A DNA stretch of 64,000 nucleotides from an uncultured Actinomycetes bacterium (lineage in GTDB: Bacteria; Actinomycetota; Actinomycetes; Nanopelagicales; Nanopelagicaceae). The stretch's first letter is position 1. Each line of letters starts with the position of its first letter. The position numbers were made by a program, and so were the translations under genes. Location of the stretch: positions 22,230-86,229 of the forward strand of contig CAIYRR010000001.1 of the NCBI GenBank assembly GCA_903928745.1. Direction: 5' to 3'. Below the pieces are notes generated by a model that saw nothing but the letters and a program-made list of their open reading frames with translations, was not told the DNA's origin and did not search any database. Below are positions 51,560-60,490 of the stretch, one piece after another.

Positions 51560-52108
51560 TTAGTTCTTTTTCATTAATGCCGCAGGCGTTGGAATTTCTA
51601 CTCCGCATTCGTTGGCTGGATATTCATTGAGACCACAAATAAAGCCGGAGGAGCTGGCGCGAATTTTCGCAACGGCATATACGACATCTGAGCCAATCGC
51701 CTTCTTATCCAGAACCAGACATTTGCTGAAGGATCGAGGCAGGCTTTCACCTTTAGGTTTTAGGAAGATGCTCCCAAAATCGACAACAATTCCGACGCGC
51801 TTCTTACCCGCTGCTGGAATTTTGGTTGTTCCGCAAATTCGAGAAAAGTTTGGAACCACTCGTGGTGTTGCTGCATCGGGGACGCTCTCGCTGCTGAAGG
51901 TAAATGCCCAACCCTCTACCGATCCATCCGGGACAACTGTTGTTGGGCCAGTTTGGGCCATAGTCCAAGAGCTTTGACCTGGGGCACTTTGGAAATATCC
52001 CCAGTATCGATAACCCTTTTCGCCGGCTTGGGCCGAGGGAATAAAGGAAGTTGTAGCGATAGCCGCCACAGATATCGAGATAAGAATTTTCTTAACGTAG
52101 TTATTCAT
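51560..52108 (-). CDS. SCO2322-family secreted protein
   Basis: A 182-aa secreted protein. Signal peptide of ~27 residues (ending AQA-GE). The mature start YRYWGYFQSAPGQSSWTMAQTGP and GSVEGWAFTF are the marks of the SCO2322 family, which lies near ECF cobalamin/cobalt genes in Streptomyces (from memory). Four Cys (ICGT, KCLV, FICG, ECGV) probably form two disulfides. As the first gene of the B12-riboswitch operon it may bind cobalamin outside the cell, but this is inference. GAGG is seven bases before ATG 52108. Confidence 0.75.
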   Translation of the reverse strand: MNNYVKKILISISVAAIATTSFIPSAQAGEKGYRYWGYFQSAPGQSSWTMAQTGPTTVVPDGSVEGWAFTFSSESVPDAATPRVVPNFSRICGTTKIPAAGKKRVGIVVDFGSIFLKPKGESLPRSFSKCLVLDKKAIGSDVVYAVAKIRASSSGFICGLNEYPANECGVEIPTPAALMKKN

Positions 52109-52170
52109 TGAAGAGCCTCACTATGAAGGAGTCTCACAAGGGCCGACCTTAAGCATGTTATGAATGAAAT

Positions 52171-52202
52171 AAAAAAGATCGTCCGATAAATCTCGAACGA
52201 CC
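52171..52202 (-). terminator. Intrinsic terminator of the cobalamin riboswitch
   Basis: On the minus strand a 10-bp stem (arms 52202-52193 and 52186-52177, two G-U pairs) is followed by six Ts and TATTT, 60 bases before the SCO2322 gene. It follows the riboswitch, so B12 binding should stop transcription here. Confidence 0.85.
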
Positions 52203-52415
52203 CTAGCTTTCAGTTCAAACATTTCTGTTTGGACGAACGCCCCGCAAACCTCGGCGGTGGTGTCGATTTCGAGCCTTTGCATTAGGTAATCCGACTTAGT
52301 GATTTCGAAGATCACTTTACGGTTGCGGGTCAGCGCCGGATTCTCACCGGACTTCCCCTAAGACAAAGACTTATTTAGTTTTTTACTTCGTGGAGGCAAC
52401 CAAACCACATTGCTT
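52203..52415 (-). ncRNA. Cobalamin (AdoCbl) riboswitch
   Basis: Minus strand. The B12-box consensus is plainly present: GGGGAAGTCCGGTGAGAATCC, then GCGCTGACCCGCAACCGTAA (52358-52317), with GGTTGCC at the 5' side (about 52410-52400) and a closing GGATTACC (52291-52284). A GC-rich GAGGTTTGCGGGGC segment near 52244 can make the kissing contact. It precedes an intrinsic terminator and the whole ECF operon, so uptake rises when B12 is scarce. On the plus strand 52416-52489 is only the AKR leader. Confidence 0.95.
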
Positions 52416-52489
52416 TCGCCTTGGCAACACGCCTCGCTCGGCATAAGGTGACGCTCTGGTTTAGTACACACAAATAGGGGAGAAGCACC

Positions 52490-53491
52490 ATGGAGCATCG
52501 TCGACTTGGCAGTTCGGGAATGTATGTCTCTGAAATCTCTTATGGAAATTGGATCACGCACGGCTCCCAAGTCGAGCAACAGAGTGCAATTGCTTGCGTA
52601 AAGACTGCACTTGAAGTTGGAATCACGACCTTCGACACTGCAGATGTTTATGCCGCCACAAAAGCAGAAACCGTGCTGGGCAAAGCGCTTAAAGGTGTGC
52701 GCCGCGAATCTTATGAACTATTTACCAAGGTTTATTGGCCCACTGGCTCAGGAAAGAATGATCGTGGACTCTCGCGCAAGCACATCATGGAATCTGCGCA
52801 TGCATCCCTTAAGCGCCTAGGCACCGATCACATTGATCTCTACCAAGCTCACCGTTTTGATTACGAAACACCTCTAGAAGAAACCCTCAGCGCTTTTGAA
52901 GATTTAATTCGCCAGGGCAAAGTGCACTACATCGGAACATCCGAATGGCGCGCAAGTGAAATCGCTGCAGCATTGAAAATTCAAGATGAACGTGGTTACA
53001 CACGTTTTGTTTCTAATCAACCTCAGTATTCAATGCTGTGGCGAGTGATAGATAAAGAAGTTGTCCCTCTCAGCGAGAAGGAAGGGATTGGCCAGATTGT
53101 ATGGTCTCCGATTGCACAGGGTGTTTTGACTGGTAAATACAAGCCAGGAAAGAAAGCCCCTGCAGGTTCGCGAGCTACCGATAAAAATGGTGGTGCAGGA
53201 ATGATTTCGCGCTGGTTGACTCATGATGTTCTAGTAGCAGTTGAGAAACTTCGCCCGATTGCCGAGAGTGTTGATTTAACGATGGCGCAACTTGCTGTTG
53301 CCTGGGTTTTACAGAATAAGAATGTTTCCAGCGCAATTATGGGAGCAACAAAGCCTTCTCAGGTTAAGGAGAACGTCAAAGCATCTGGCGTGAAACTTTC
53401 GGCACAGACCATGAAGGCAATTGATAAAGCACTTGGATCGCTACCTGAAACTGATCCCGCTAAGAACGTGAGCCCAAGCACGCGCCCTTAA
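52490..53491 (+). CDS. Aldo/keto reductase (YghZ/Kv-beta type)
   Basis: A 333-aa NADPH-dependent (beta/alpha)8 reductase. Catalytic tetrad: Asp in TFDTADVYA (about 48-56), Tyr 55, Lys in LFTKVYW (about 80) and His in YQAHRFD (about 120). GGGGAG lies eight bases before ATG 52490. The family reduces aldehydes such as methylglyoxal; the natural substrate is open. Confidence 0.93.
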   Translation: MEHRRLGSSGMYVSEISYGNWITHGSQVEQQSAIACVKTALEVGITTFDTADVYAATKAETVLGKALKGVRRESYELFTKVYWPTGSGKNDRGLSRKHIMESAHASLKRLGTDHIDLYQAHRFDYETPLEETLSAFEDLIRQGKVHYIGTSEWRASEIAAALKIQDERGYTRFVSNQPQYSMLWRVIDKEVVPLSEKEGIGQIVWSPIAQGVLTGKYKPGKKAPAGSRATDKNGGAGMISRWLTHDVLVAVEKLRPIAESVDLTMAQLAVAWVLQNKNVSSAIMGATKPSQVKENVKASGVKLSAQTMKAIDKALGSLPETDPAKNVSPSTRP

Positions 53492-53500
53492 TGAGATGAG

Positions 53501-54037
53501 TTAGTCGATCGAGTCGCCTGGTTTCTTTTGTGGAGCTGGCGAACGCAGACGTCGAAGTTGTGTTGAACGCGACCAACCATATGAAGCCATGCCCTTGGTT
53601 GGTGCATCAGGAAAACGCTTTGCAATTTCCTTTTTCAATTTCTTAGATAGCGTAAAGCCTTCGACCAGCGCGCCCAAGAAAACAACGTACATCAAGAGGA
53701 CAGCAATAGTTTGCAGCGCGGTAATGCGAGAAACCATCAGAACTACAAAGAGAAGGGGCAACAAGTACTCGGCAAGTGATCGACGTGCATCTACATAATT
53801 GCGAACAAACCTGCGAACAGGTCCGCGATCGCGAGCAGGTAGAGCGTTTTCTTCTCCACGCATATAAGCAGCGCGGGCCACAGCGCGTTGTTCGCGTTGA
53901 AGGTCTTTTTGCTTCTTGCGTTCTGCTTTGTTTGTCGCTGGTGCCAAAGAATTCACAACGCGTTTTGCTTGTGCCTCTTTTCGCGAAGGTGTTGGTCGGC
54001 CTTTGTTTTCTGACTTGTCTGGAGTATCTGCGCTCAT
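53501..54037 (-). CDS. DUF3043 membrane protein
   Basis: A 178-aa actinobacterial family protein: long basic cytosolic N-terminus (Lys/Arg rich, about 1-80) with RDRGPVRRFVRNYVDARRSLAEYLLP (about 80-105), the DUF3043 signature, then two TM helices (about 102-140) and a basic tail. ATG 54037 is chosen because TATAGT lies exactly six bases upstream. Function unknown. It sits between the AKR and nadA. Confidence 0.85.
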   Translation of the reverse strand: MSADTPDKSENKGRPTPSRKEAQAKRVVNSLAPATNKAERKKQKDLQREQRAVARAAYMRGEENALPARDRGPVRRFVRNYVDARRSLAEYLLPLLFVVLMVSRITALQTIAVLLMYVVFLGALVEGFTLSKKLKKEIAKRFPDAPTKGMASYGWSRSTQLRRLRSPAPQKKPGDSID

Positions 54038-54043
54038 AGTCAG

Positions 54044-54049
54044 ACTATA
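54044..54049 (-). promoter_or_regulatory. -10 element of leaderless DUF3043 promoter
   Basis: Minus-strand TATAGT ends 6 bases before ATG 54037. Confidence 0.5.
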
Positions 54050-54074
54050 GACGTTGGCCCACAATCCCTGAAAA

Positions 54075-55217
54075 TCAGGGCAGAGCCAGCATCCTCTTCA
54101 GCGCTAACTTAGAGAATATGGCCGTCTCTTCATCCACCAGGATTTGATTCACTAAATGGTCGGCAAGGAGTGATTCCATAACCCAGACCAAGTGAGGCAG
54201 ATCAATACGGTTCATCGTTGAGCAATAGCAAACATCCTTATCCAAGAATACGATCTGCTTATCTGGATGAGCTTTCGCTAAACGTTGCACGAGATTGAGT
54301 TCAGTGCCAATTGCCCATGCAGATCCTGCCGGGGCGGCTTCAATTGTCTTGATGATCATTTCAGTAGAGCCCACAACATCGGCAGCAGCAACAACTTCGT
54401 ATTGGCACTCTGGATGAACGAGAACTTGAACATTTGGAATTCTGGATCGAACTTCATTGACGCTATCAAGGGTGAATCGCCCATGGACGGAACAATGTCC
54501 ACGCCAGAGAATCACTTTTGCATTAACGATCTCCTCACGAGTGAGTCCACCTTGTGGTTTCCACGGATTCCACAGAACGCAATCCTCAAGAGATAAACCC
54601 AAAGAAAGTACAGCGGTATTGCGGCCTAGGTGTTGATCAGGAAGAAAAAGAATCTTTTCACCTTGTTCAAAGGCCCATGACATTGCACGTTTTGCATTCG
54701 AGGATGTGCACACCGTTCCACCGTTTTTGCCTGTGAAACTTTTGATTGCTGCCGATGAATTCATGTAAGTAACAGGAATCGTTTTAGTTGCAACGCCAAA
54801 TTCCTGTAAGACTTTCCAGCATTCATCTACTTGCTGCGCTGTTGCCATATCGGCCATAGAACAACCGGCAGCAAGATCGGGCAAAATTACTTTTTGAGAA
54901 GACGAGGTAAGAATGTCGGCGCTTTCAGCCATGAAATGCACACCACAGAAAATGATGTACTCAGCTTCTGTTTGAGCGGCGGCTGATTGCGCCAACTTAA
55001 AAGAATCTCCCGTGATATCGGCAAACTCAATGACTTCATCACGCTGGTAGTGATGACCCAGAACCATGGCGCGAGTACCTAAAGCAGCTCGTGCAACACG
55101 GGCTCTTTCGATGAGTCCTGGCTCACTTGGATGGGGGAGTTCGCCCGTACAGGAGACGCCGCGTTCGCTTGCGAGGTCGCTACCTTGGCCCAGTAAAAGG
55201 AGATCGCTTAATGCCAT
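54075..55217 (-). CDS. nadA: Quinolinate synthase
   Basis: A 380-aa Fe-S enzyme that makes quinolinate from iminoaspartate and dihydroxyacetone phosphate in NAD synthesis. The 4Fe-4S Cys ligands lie in FCGVHFMAESA, HPECQYEV and DVCYCSTMNR; AAGCSMADMA and LGHHYQRDEVIEFAD are substrate parts. nadB and nadC are not in the window. Start ATG 55217 or 55223. Diverges from the hesB-type gene. Fe-S carrier and cysteine desulfurase genes nearby suit its cluster needs. Confidence 0.95.
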   Translation of the reverse strand: MALSDLLLLGQGSDLASERGVSCTGELPHPSEPGLIERARVARAALGTRAMVLGHHYQRDEVIEFADITGDSFKLAQSAAAQTEAEYIIFCGVHFMAESADILTSSSQKVILPDLAAGCSMADMATAQQVDECWKVLQEFGVATKTIPVTYMNSSAAIKSFTGKNGGTVCTSSNAKRAMSWAFEQGEKILFLPDQHLGRNTAVLSLGLSLEDCVLWNPWKPQGGLTREEIVNAKVILWRGHCSVHGRFTLDSVNEVRSRIPNVQVLVHPECQYEVVAAADVVGSTEMIIKTIEAAPAGSAWAIGTELNLVQRLAKAHPDKQIVFLDKDVCYCSTMNRIDLPHLVWVMESLLADHLVNQILVDEETAIFSKLALKRMLALP

Positions 55218-55318
55218 AGGCATATTGTGTCTGCTTCTTTGGCATCCTGCGAGTAGGATTTAGCCCGAAGTCGTACCGATTTTCATCACAGGCCATGTAT
55301 ATAGGGAGAGAAATAAAT

Positions 55319-55675
55319 ATGAGCACTGATGTAACCATTGAAACAAGCGCTGCCAGCATCGTATTAACCGATGTTGCCGCCACCAAAGTCGCTGCCCTTT
55401 TAGCGCAAGAAGATCGCGACGATTTGTCCCTTCGCGTGGCAGTACAGCCAGGTGGTTGTTCTGGCCTTCGCTACCAACTTTATTTTGATGACCGCGCCCT
55501 AGATGGCGATGTCATTCACGAATTTGGGGCAGTCAAGGTGATCGTGGACAAGATGAGCGTTCCCTACCTTGCCGGTGCATCAATCGATTTCGTTGACACC
55601 ATCGAAAAGCAGGGCTTCACTATCGATAACCCAAATGCAGGCGGTTCATGTGCCTGCGGCGATTCTTTTCACTAA
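55319..55675 (+). CDS. erpA: HesB/IscA-type Fe-S cluster insertion protein
   Basis: A 118-aa A-type carrier. The three cluster Cys are at 47 (GGCSGLRY) and 111, 113 (CAC near the C-terminus). ATG 55319 is preceded by AGGGAGAG; the frame from 55295 is longer but unused. Delivers Fe-S clusters to enzymes such as NadA, LipA and the Fe-S proteins of respiration. Naming as erpA is by family only. Confidence 0.92.
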   Translation: MSTDVTIETSAASIVLTDVAATKVAALLAQEDRDDLSLRVAVQPGGCSGLRYQLYFDDRALDGDVIHEFGAVKVIVDKMSVPYLAGASIDFVDTIEKQGFTIDNPNAGGSCACGDSFH

Positions 55676-55698
55676 TTGACCGCGAGCATAAATAATCT

Positions 55699-56697
55699 AT
55701 GAAAATTGGCGTGGCTGGTTCAGTAGGTCGCGACCACTTAATGACTTTCCCCGGAAAGTTCACTGATTCCTTAGTAGCTGGGTCTTTAGAAAAGGTTTCA
55801 CTTTCCTTTCTCGTTGATGCTTTGGATGTTCGTCGCGGAGGATGTGCGGCGAACATTGCATTCGGAATGGGAGTCTTAGGGCTTCGTCCGACGTTGATTG
55901 CCTCAGTGGGTAAAGATTGGGCAGATTACGATGCCTGGTTAACGCGCCACGGGGTCGATACTTCCCATGTTTTGATTTCGGAAACACTTCACACGTGTTT
56001 GTTCATGGTGACAACAGATACCGAGCTAAACCAGATCGCTTCATTCTTTCCAGGGGCCATGAGCGAGGCAAGAAATATTGAGCTCGCCCCTATCATGGAA
56101 AAAACGGGGACGTTCGATCTCATTGTGATTTCACCCGATGATCCTGAGGCGATGTTGCGCCATTCTGAGATTGCAAGACAACAACGAATTCCTTTTGCAG
56201 CAGATCCTTCTCAACAAATGGCGAGGATGGATGGCGAGGAAATTAAGCGCCTCATTGACGGCGCAGCATATTTATTCTTAAACGAATATGAGTGTGCGCT
56301 AGCTATCCAAAAAACTGGTTGGACTGATGCGGAAATTCTTGAAAAAGTAAATGTACGCATTGTGACCATGGGTTCTGATGGCGCCAAAGTTGAAGAAAAA
56401 GGCAAAGAAACGATTTTTGTTGGCGTGCCAAAAGAGAAAGTCAGGATCGATCCAACGGGAGTTGGCGATTCTTTCCGGTCAGGATTTATTGCGGGCCTCG
56501 CGGCGAATTTGAGTCACGAACGCTGTGCGCAATTGGGTTCAATGTTGGCTACATATGTGATTGAAACAAAAGGAACTCAGGAGTATCACTTCACTCGAGA
56601 AGAATTCCTGACGAGATTTGAAGGCGCCTACGGCCCGGATGCAACAGCAGAAATCAGTGACCGTTTAGGCCACTTTGGTTTTGACGCACCACGCTAA
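55699..56697 (+). CDS. PfkB-family carbohydrate kinase, probable adenosine kinase
   Basis: A 332-aa ribokinase-fold kinase. RRGGCAANIAFGMGVLG (about 45-61) is the substrate-lid glycine motif and DPTGVGDSFRSGFIAGL (about 252-268) the anion hole with the catalytic Asp. It resembles mycobacterial AdoK, which stands in the same neighbourhood (Rv2202c, from memory), so adenosine to AMP is likely. The 3' end overlaps the tusA-like gene by 44 bases. Confidence 0.88.
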   Translation: MKIGVAGSVGRDHLMTFPGKFTDSLVAGSLEKVSLSFLVDALDVRRGGCAANIAFGMGVLGLRPTLIASVGKDWADYDAWLTRHGVDTSHVLISETLHTCLFMVTTDTELNQIASFFPGAMSEARNIELAPIMEKTGTFDLIVISPDDPEAMLRHSEIARQQRIPFAADPSQQMARMDGEEIKRLIDGAAYLFLNEYECALAIQKTGWTDAEILEKVNVRIVTMGSDGAKVEEKGKETIFVGVPKEKVRIDPTGVGDSFRSGFIAGLAANLSHERCAQLGSMLATYVIETKGTQEYHFTREEFLTRFEGAYGPDATAEISDRLGHFGFDAPR

Positions 56698-56884
56698 ATT
56701 CGGCTGTATCTCTCTGTTGAACATGATTGCCGGTCATTCTTGCCCAAGCCTGTAAATCGGGCCAGGTTGCTGGATCATCAGAGAGCAAGATCAATTGCGA
56801 TCCGACTGCGACCTTGTCGATCTCTTGAGAAATCCTAATAATCGGTAAAGGACACCGAAGACCTAAGCAATCTATCTTCTTCAT
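56654..56884 (-). CDS. TusA-like sulfurtransferase
   Basis: A 76-aa SirA/TusA-fold protein: DCLGLRCPLPII holds the catalytic Cys 11 in the CPxP motif. Carries persulfide sulfur, here presumably from the adjacent cysteine desulfurase whose stop overlaps it by ATGA, to tRNA thiolation or cofactor synthesis. Convergent 44-bp overlap with the adenosine kinase gene. Confidence 0.9.
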   Translation of the reverse strand: MKKIDCLGLRCPLPIIRISQEIDKVAVGSQLILLSDDPATWPDLQAWARMTGNHVQQRDTAEFSVVRQNQSGLNGH

Positions 56885-57990
56885 CGAGACCTAAGTTCGG
56901 CGACCGCTCTTTCAATGGCGCGAACGAGTTCAACGACATCTTCTTTGGATGTGGATTCTTGCAACGTAATTCGGATATTTCCGTGAGTGAGAACTCCCAT
57001 CGCGGCCAAGACGTGGCTAGGGGTTAAGTCTTCGGCGTTACAGGCAGAACCAGAGTCGACGGCGAACCCGGCCTTATCCAGATGTCGGAGTAATTCCTCG
57101 CCTTCGACATAGAGAAAAGAAAATGAATTGATATGAGGCAATGAGGAATCCAGATTTCCAGCGATGTCACAATGAGTGATTTTTGAGGTGATCTCCTGAC
57201 GCAAAAATGCCGAAAGTTCACGTAATCGATTATGCGTGGTTAGGGCATCGGATGCAGTTGCTTCAAGAGCTATTGCACTCGCGATTATGAGCGGCAGGGA
57301 TGCAGAGCCAGGTACACGCTTTGGCCCAAGATGAGGCAGGGGATTGCGCCATCGGGATTCATTGTTGATTGCCAGGATTCCAAGACCTTCGGGACCTTGC
57401 CAGGACTTGCTATCGAAAAATGCGCTGTCCCATCGATCGGGTAATGGTGCGCCAATTCCTGCATTTGCGAAATCACATGCGATCGAGACCGATGGAAGCT
57501 GACTAATGATTTCGTTGTACCAGGATATGACTCCAGTTTCTCCATTGGCGATTTGAAGTGCCAAAACAGCAGTCGCGCAATCTAGATTCGCCAAAGATGC
57601 CAAAGATGCCAAAGATGCCAAAGATGTTGGATTGATATGCCCATCAAGGCCCACAGGAATTTCGTGGCTGTCACGGCTTCGAGCAATGGCCAGAACTTCG
57701 TTGCGATCTACCGATGAGTGAATCAAAATGTCTCCGGTGCGCAACAAACCTGCCACCGCGTAAAAATTGCCCAGTCGTGGTTCACCGATAAATTCGAGTT
57801 TCTTGGCGGGGATGCCGAGGCTTTGGCCCAATGATTCGATGGCCTCATTTTGTAGCGCTCTAGCCTTGGAACTTTGGTGGCTTACTTTGCGAGGATCGGC
57901 CCAACCTTGGTCAAAGGCGCTCTGAAGGGCCTCTCGGGCCTTGGGGTGGAGAGGCCGCTCGGAGGTGAAATTCCTTGTGATTTGAGCCAC
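56881..57990 (-). CDS. Class V aminotransferase / cysteine desulfurase-like protein
   Basis: A 369-aa PLP enzyme related to NifS/IscS. Lys 195 in FDSKSWQGPEGLG is the PLP-binding residue; Cys 317 in DSGSACNAED is the persulfide Cys; IANGETGV matches the NNEIG segment. The N-terminal YLDNAATTP hallmark is altered. A 4-fold 9-bp repeat encodes LASLASLASLAN (about 124-135) in the middle of the chain. GTG 57990 with leaderless-type -10. With TusA it makes a sulfur relay pair; overlap is 4 bp. Confidence 0.88.
   Translation of the reverse strand: MAQITRNFTSERPLHPKAREALQSAFDQGWADPRKVSHQSSKARALQNEAIESLGQSLGIPAKKLEFIGEPRLGNFYAVAGLLRTGDILIHSSVDRNEVLAIARSRDSHEIPVGLDGHINPTSLASLASLASLANLDCATAVLALQIANGETGVISWYNEIISQLPSVSIACDFANAGIGAPLPDRWDSAFFDSKSWQGPEGLGILAINNESRWRNPLPHLGPKRVPGSASLPLIIASAIALEATASDALTTHNRLRELSAFLRQEITSKITHCDIAGNLDSSLPHINSFSFLYVEGEELLRHLDKAGFAVDSGSACNAEDLTPSHVLAAMGVLTHGNIRITLQESTSKEDVVELVRAIERAVAELRSR
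57590..57625. repeat. Four tandem copies of a 9-bp unit in cysteine desulfurase gene
   Basis: The unit GCCAAAGAT occurs four times without interruption at 57590-57625, in frame, adding Leu-Ala-Ser triplets on the minus strand. Slippage in steps of three codons would vary length without frameshift. Confidence 0.95.
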
Positions 57991-57997
57991 CTGCCGA

Positions 57998-58003
57998 ACG
58001 CTA
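57998..58003 (-). promoter_or_regulatory. -10 element of leaderless cysteine desulfurase promoter
   Basis: Minus-strand TAGCGT ends 7 bases before GTG 57990. Confidence 0.4.
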
Positions 58004-58036
58004 CCCTCTCATGCGGTGAAGTTGGAAATGCCCCAC

Positions 58037-58042
58037 TATCCT
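58037..58042 (+). promoter_or_regulatory. -10 element of leaderless ctaC promoter
   Basis: TATCCT ends 6 bases before ATG 58049. This chooses the start among GTG 58016, ATG 58028 and ATG 58049. Confidence 0.45.
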
Positions 58043-58048
58043 TTGCCC

Positions 58049-58822
58049 ATGTCATTTGAGCCTAAGAATAAGAGAACTCGCAGCCTCCGGGCCCTAGCTA
58101 CCCTGAGTGGTGGCATTGGTCTGATGGTGTTGCTGAGCGGGTGTTCAAAAGTTTCTGGTTTTGGATATCAAAAAGATCTTTCCAGCGTCAATGAAACTTC
58201 TATTTCGTTATGGCAAGGTGCATGGATTACTGCAGCGTGTGTTGGTCTCTTCACTGCTGGACTAATTTTGTACTCATCATTTGCTCACCGCAAGAAAGAA
58301 GGCGAAGAGTTCCCTCGCCAGATTCAGTATCACATTCCTGTTGAAGTGGCTTATACGTTGATTCCATTCATCATTGTTGCTGTGCTTTTTGCATTCACTG
58401 CGCGTGATGAATCAAAGATCACCGCGAAGGAACCAACCAAAGTCATGCATGACATTTCGGTCAATGGAATTCAATGGTCATGGCAATTTACTTATCCAGA
58501 AGCTGGCGCCAATGCCACTGTCACAGGTACACCTGCCAATCCACCAACGCTCTATATGCCACAAGGTGAGCGAGTACGTTTTACTCTCAATTCAAGCGAC
58601 GTGGTACATGGATTCTGGATCCCTGCATTTATGATCCAGCTTCAAAACTTGCCAGGCGTTACAAATCATCTTGAATTCACTGCAAACAAGATTGGTGAAT
58701 TTCCAGGGCGTTGCAATATTTTATGCGGACGAGATCATTCCCGAATGTTCTTTACTGTAAAGGTTGTTTCACCCGCTGATTATCAAAACTACCTAGCAGG
58801 ATTGAAAGCGAGCCAGTCATGA
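58049..58822 (+). CDS. ctaC: Cytochrome c oxidase subunit II
   Basis: A 257-aa lipoprotein-type subunit: lipobox LLSGC with Cys 32, two TM helices (about 55-77 and 98-118), and the CuA cupredoxin domain with QWSWQF and the ligands His 187, Cys 222, Cys 226, His 230 and Met 233 in [12 protein letters not shown]. Receives electrons from the bcc complex and passes them to subunit I. ATG 58049 is followed by ATGA overlap with ctaD at the end. Confidence 0.95.
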   Translation: MSFEPKNKRTRSLRALATLSGGIGLMVLLSGCSKVSGFGYQKDLSSVNETSISLWQGAWITAACVGLFTAGLILYSSFAHRKKEGEEFPRQIQYHIPVEVAYTLIPFIIVAVLFAFTARDESKITAKEPTKVMHDISVNGIQWSWQFTYPEAGANATVTGTPANPPTLYMPQGERVRFTLNSSDVVHGFWIPAFMIQLQNLPGVTNHLEFTANKIGEFPGRCNILCGRDHSRMFFTVKVVSPADYQNYLAGLKASQS

Positions 58823-60486
58823 CAACTTTCGCATCGCCACCAAAGACAGCAGTGGTTGCTCGCAGTTCTGCTTCTCTTCCACCAACGAGTAAAGGCCGCC
58901 TCTTTGTAAAGTGGATTACATCTACCGATCACAAAACAATCGGTTATATGTACCTGATTACATCTTTCTCCTGGTTTCTTATTGGCGGAATCCTCGCGCT
59001 CTTTCTACGTGCAGAGCTAACAGTTCCTGGTCAACAATTCTGGAGCAATGAGCAGTACAACCAGATTTTCACCATGCACGGAACCGTTATGTTGCTGATG
59101 TTTGCAACGCCACTCTTTGTGGGATTCGCCAACGTCATCATGCCTTTGCAAATTGGCGCAGCGGATGTTGCTTTCCCTCGCCTAAATATGCTCTCTTATT
59201 GGCTCTACCTTTTTGGTGGCACGATGGCATTTGGTGGCTTCCTAGCACCAGGAGGAGCGGCCTCCTTTGGTTGGACTGCTTACGCACCACTTGCTAACTC
59301 CCAATTCTCACCAGGTATTGGGGGAGACTTGTGGGTTATCGGTTTGGCTATGGGTGGTATCGGAACAATTCTTTCCGGCGTTAACTTCATAACCACAATT
59401 TTTACAATGCGCGCACCAGGTATGACGATGTTCCGGATGTCCATCTTCTCTTGGAATATTTTGTTGACATCGATTCTCGTACTTTTGGCTTTCCCGCCTT
59501 TGGCAGCAGCATTCCTTGGATTGGAAGCAGACCGACTCTTTGGTTCGCATCTTTTTGATCCAGCAAATGGTGGAGCCATGTTGTGGCAACACCTTTTCTG
59601 GTTCTTTGGACACCCCGAGGTTTACATCTTGGCTCTGCCATTCTTTGGTATCGCTACAGAAATCTTGCCGGTCTTTAGTCGCAAGCCAATTTTCGGTTAC
59701 AAGGGTTTGATCGCCGCAACAATTGCTATCGCAGCCCTTTCCGTTTCTGTTTGGGCTCACCACCTCTTTGCAACAGGTCAAGTGCTTCTGCCGTTCTTCT
59801 CGTTCATGACTTTCCTCATTGGTATCCCAACAGGTGTGAAGTTCTTTAACTGGATCGGCACGATGTGGCGAGGCGCAATCACCTTCGAAACACCGATGCT
59901 ATGGATTGTTGGATTCCTGATTACATTCCTCTTCGGCGGGCTGACCGGAATCATCCTGGCATCGCCTCCGCTGGACTTCGCTGTTTCCGCTTCCTACTTC
60001 GTTGTCGCTCACTTCCATTACGTACTCTTTGGAACTGTTGTATTCGCCATGTTTGGTGGCTTCTATTTCTGGTGGCCAAAGATGACAGGAAAGATGCTCA
60101 ATGAACGCCTCGGCAAGGTTCATTTCTGGATGACCTTCTTTGGTTTCCACCTGACTTTCTTGGTGCAACATTGGTTGGGTATCAAGGGCTTCCCACGTCG
60201 TTACGCCGATTACCTGCCTACAGATGGCTTCACTTTCATGAACCAGATTTCAACAGTTGGTTCAGTCCTACTTGCAGCATCCATGATTCCGTTCTTGGTG
60301 AATGTATGGATTACTCGCAAGTCACCAATGGTTGGAGTGGATGATCCATGGGGCTACGGAGCCTCTCTGGAGTGGGCAACATCGTGCCCACCTCCACGTC
60401 ACAACTTCCTTTCAATGCCTCGTATTCGCTCGGAGCGACCAGCATTTGACCTGCATCACCCACATATCAAGACCGAAGGGCACTAA
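58819..60486 (+). CDS. ctaD: Cytochrome c oxidase subunit I
   Basis: A 555-aa 12-TM heme-copper oxidase core. Low-spin heme His in [10 protein letters not shown], CuB/heme a3 site [12 protein letters not shown] (His-Tyr crosslink) with HHLFATG, and later [12 protein letters not shown] with heme ligands. The N-terminal Ser/Ala-rich part precedes [19 protein letters not shown]-family by the GHPEVY...LP set. Overlaps ctaC by ATGA. Confidence 0.97.
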   Translation: MTTFASPPKTAVVARSSASLPPTSKGRLFVKWITSTDHKTIGYMYLITSFSWFLIGGILALFLRAELTVPGQQFWSNEQYNQIFTMHGTVMLLMFATPLFVGFANVIMPLQIGAADVAFPRLNMLSYWLYLFGGTMAFGGFLAPGGAASFGWTAYAPLANSQFSPGIGGDLWVIGLAMGGIGTILSGVNFITTIFTMRAPGMTMFRMSIFSWNILLTSILVLLAFPPLAAAFLGLEADRLFGSHLFDPANGGAMLWQHLFWFFGHPEVYILALPFFGIATEILPVFSRKPIFGYKGLIAATIAIAALSVSVWAHHLFATGQVLLPFFSFMTFLIGIPTGVKFFNWIGTMWRGAITFETPMLWIVGFLITFLFGGLTGIILASPPLDFAVSASYFVVAHFHYVLFGTVVFAMFGGFYFWWPKMTGKMLNERLGKVHFWMTFFGFHLTFLVQHWLGIKGFPRRYADYLPTDGFTFMNQISTVGSVLLAASMIPFLVNVWITRKSPMVGVDDPWGYGASLEWATSCPPPRHNFLSMPRIRSERPAFDLHHPHIKTEGH

Positions 60487-60490
60487 TCAC

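Noticed and set aside
57590-57625. Four short direct repeats as a possible CRISPR remnant
   Set aside because: Unit is 9 bp without spacers and lies in frame within a coding sequence; it is a tandem coding repeat.
59308-59781. 157-aa minus-strand frame opposite ctaD
   Set aside because: Antisense to a highly conserved oxidase gene, Cys/Lys-rich without pattern; shadow frame.
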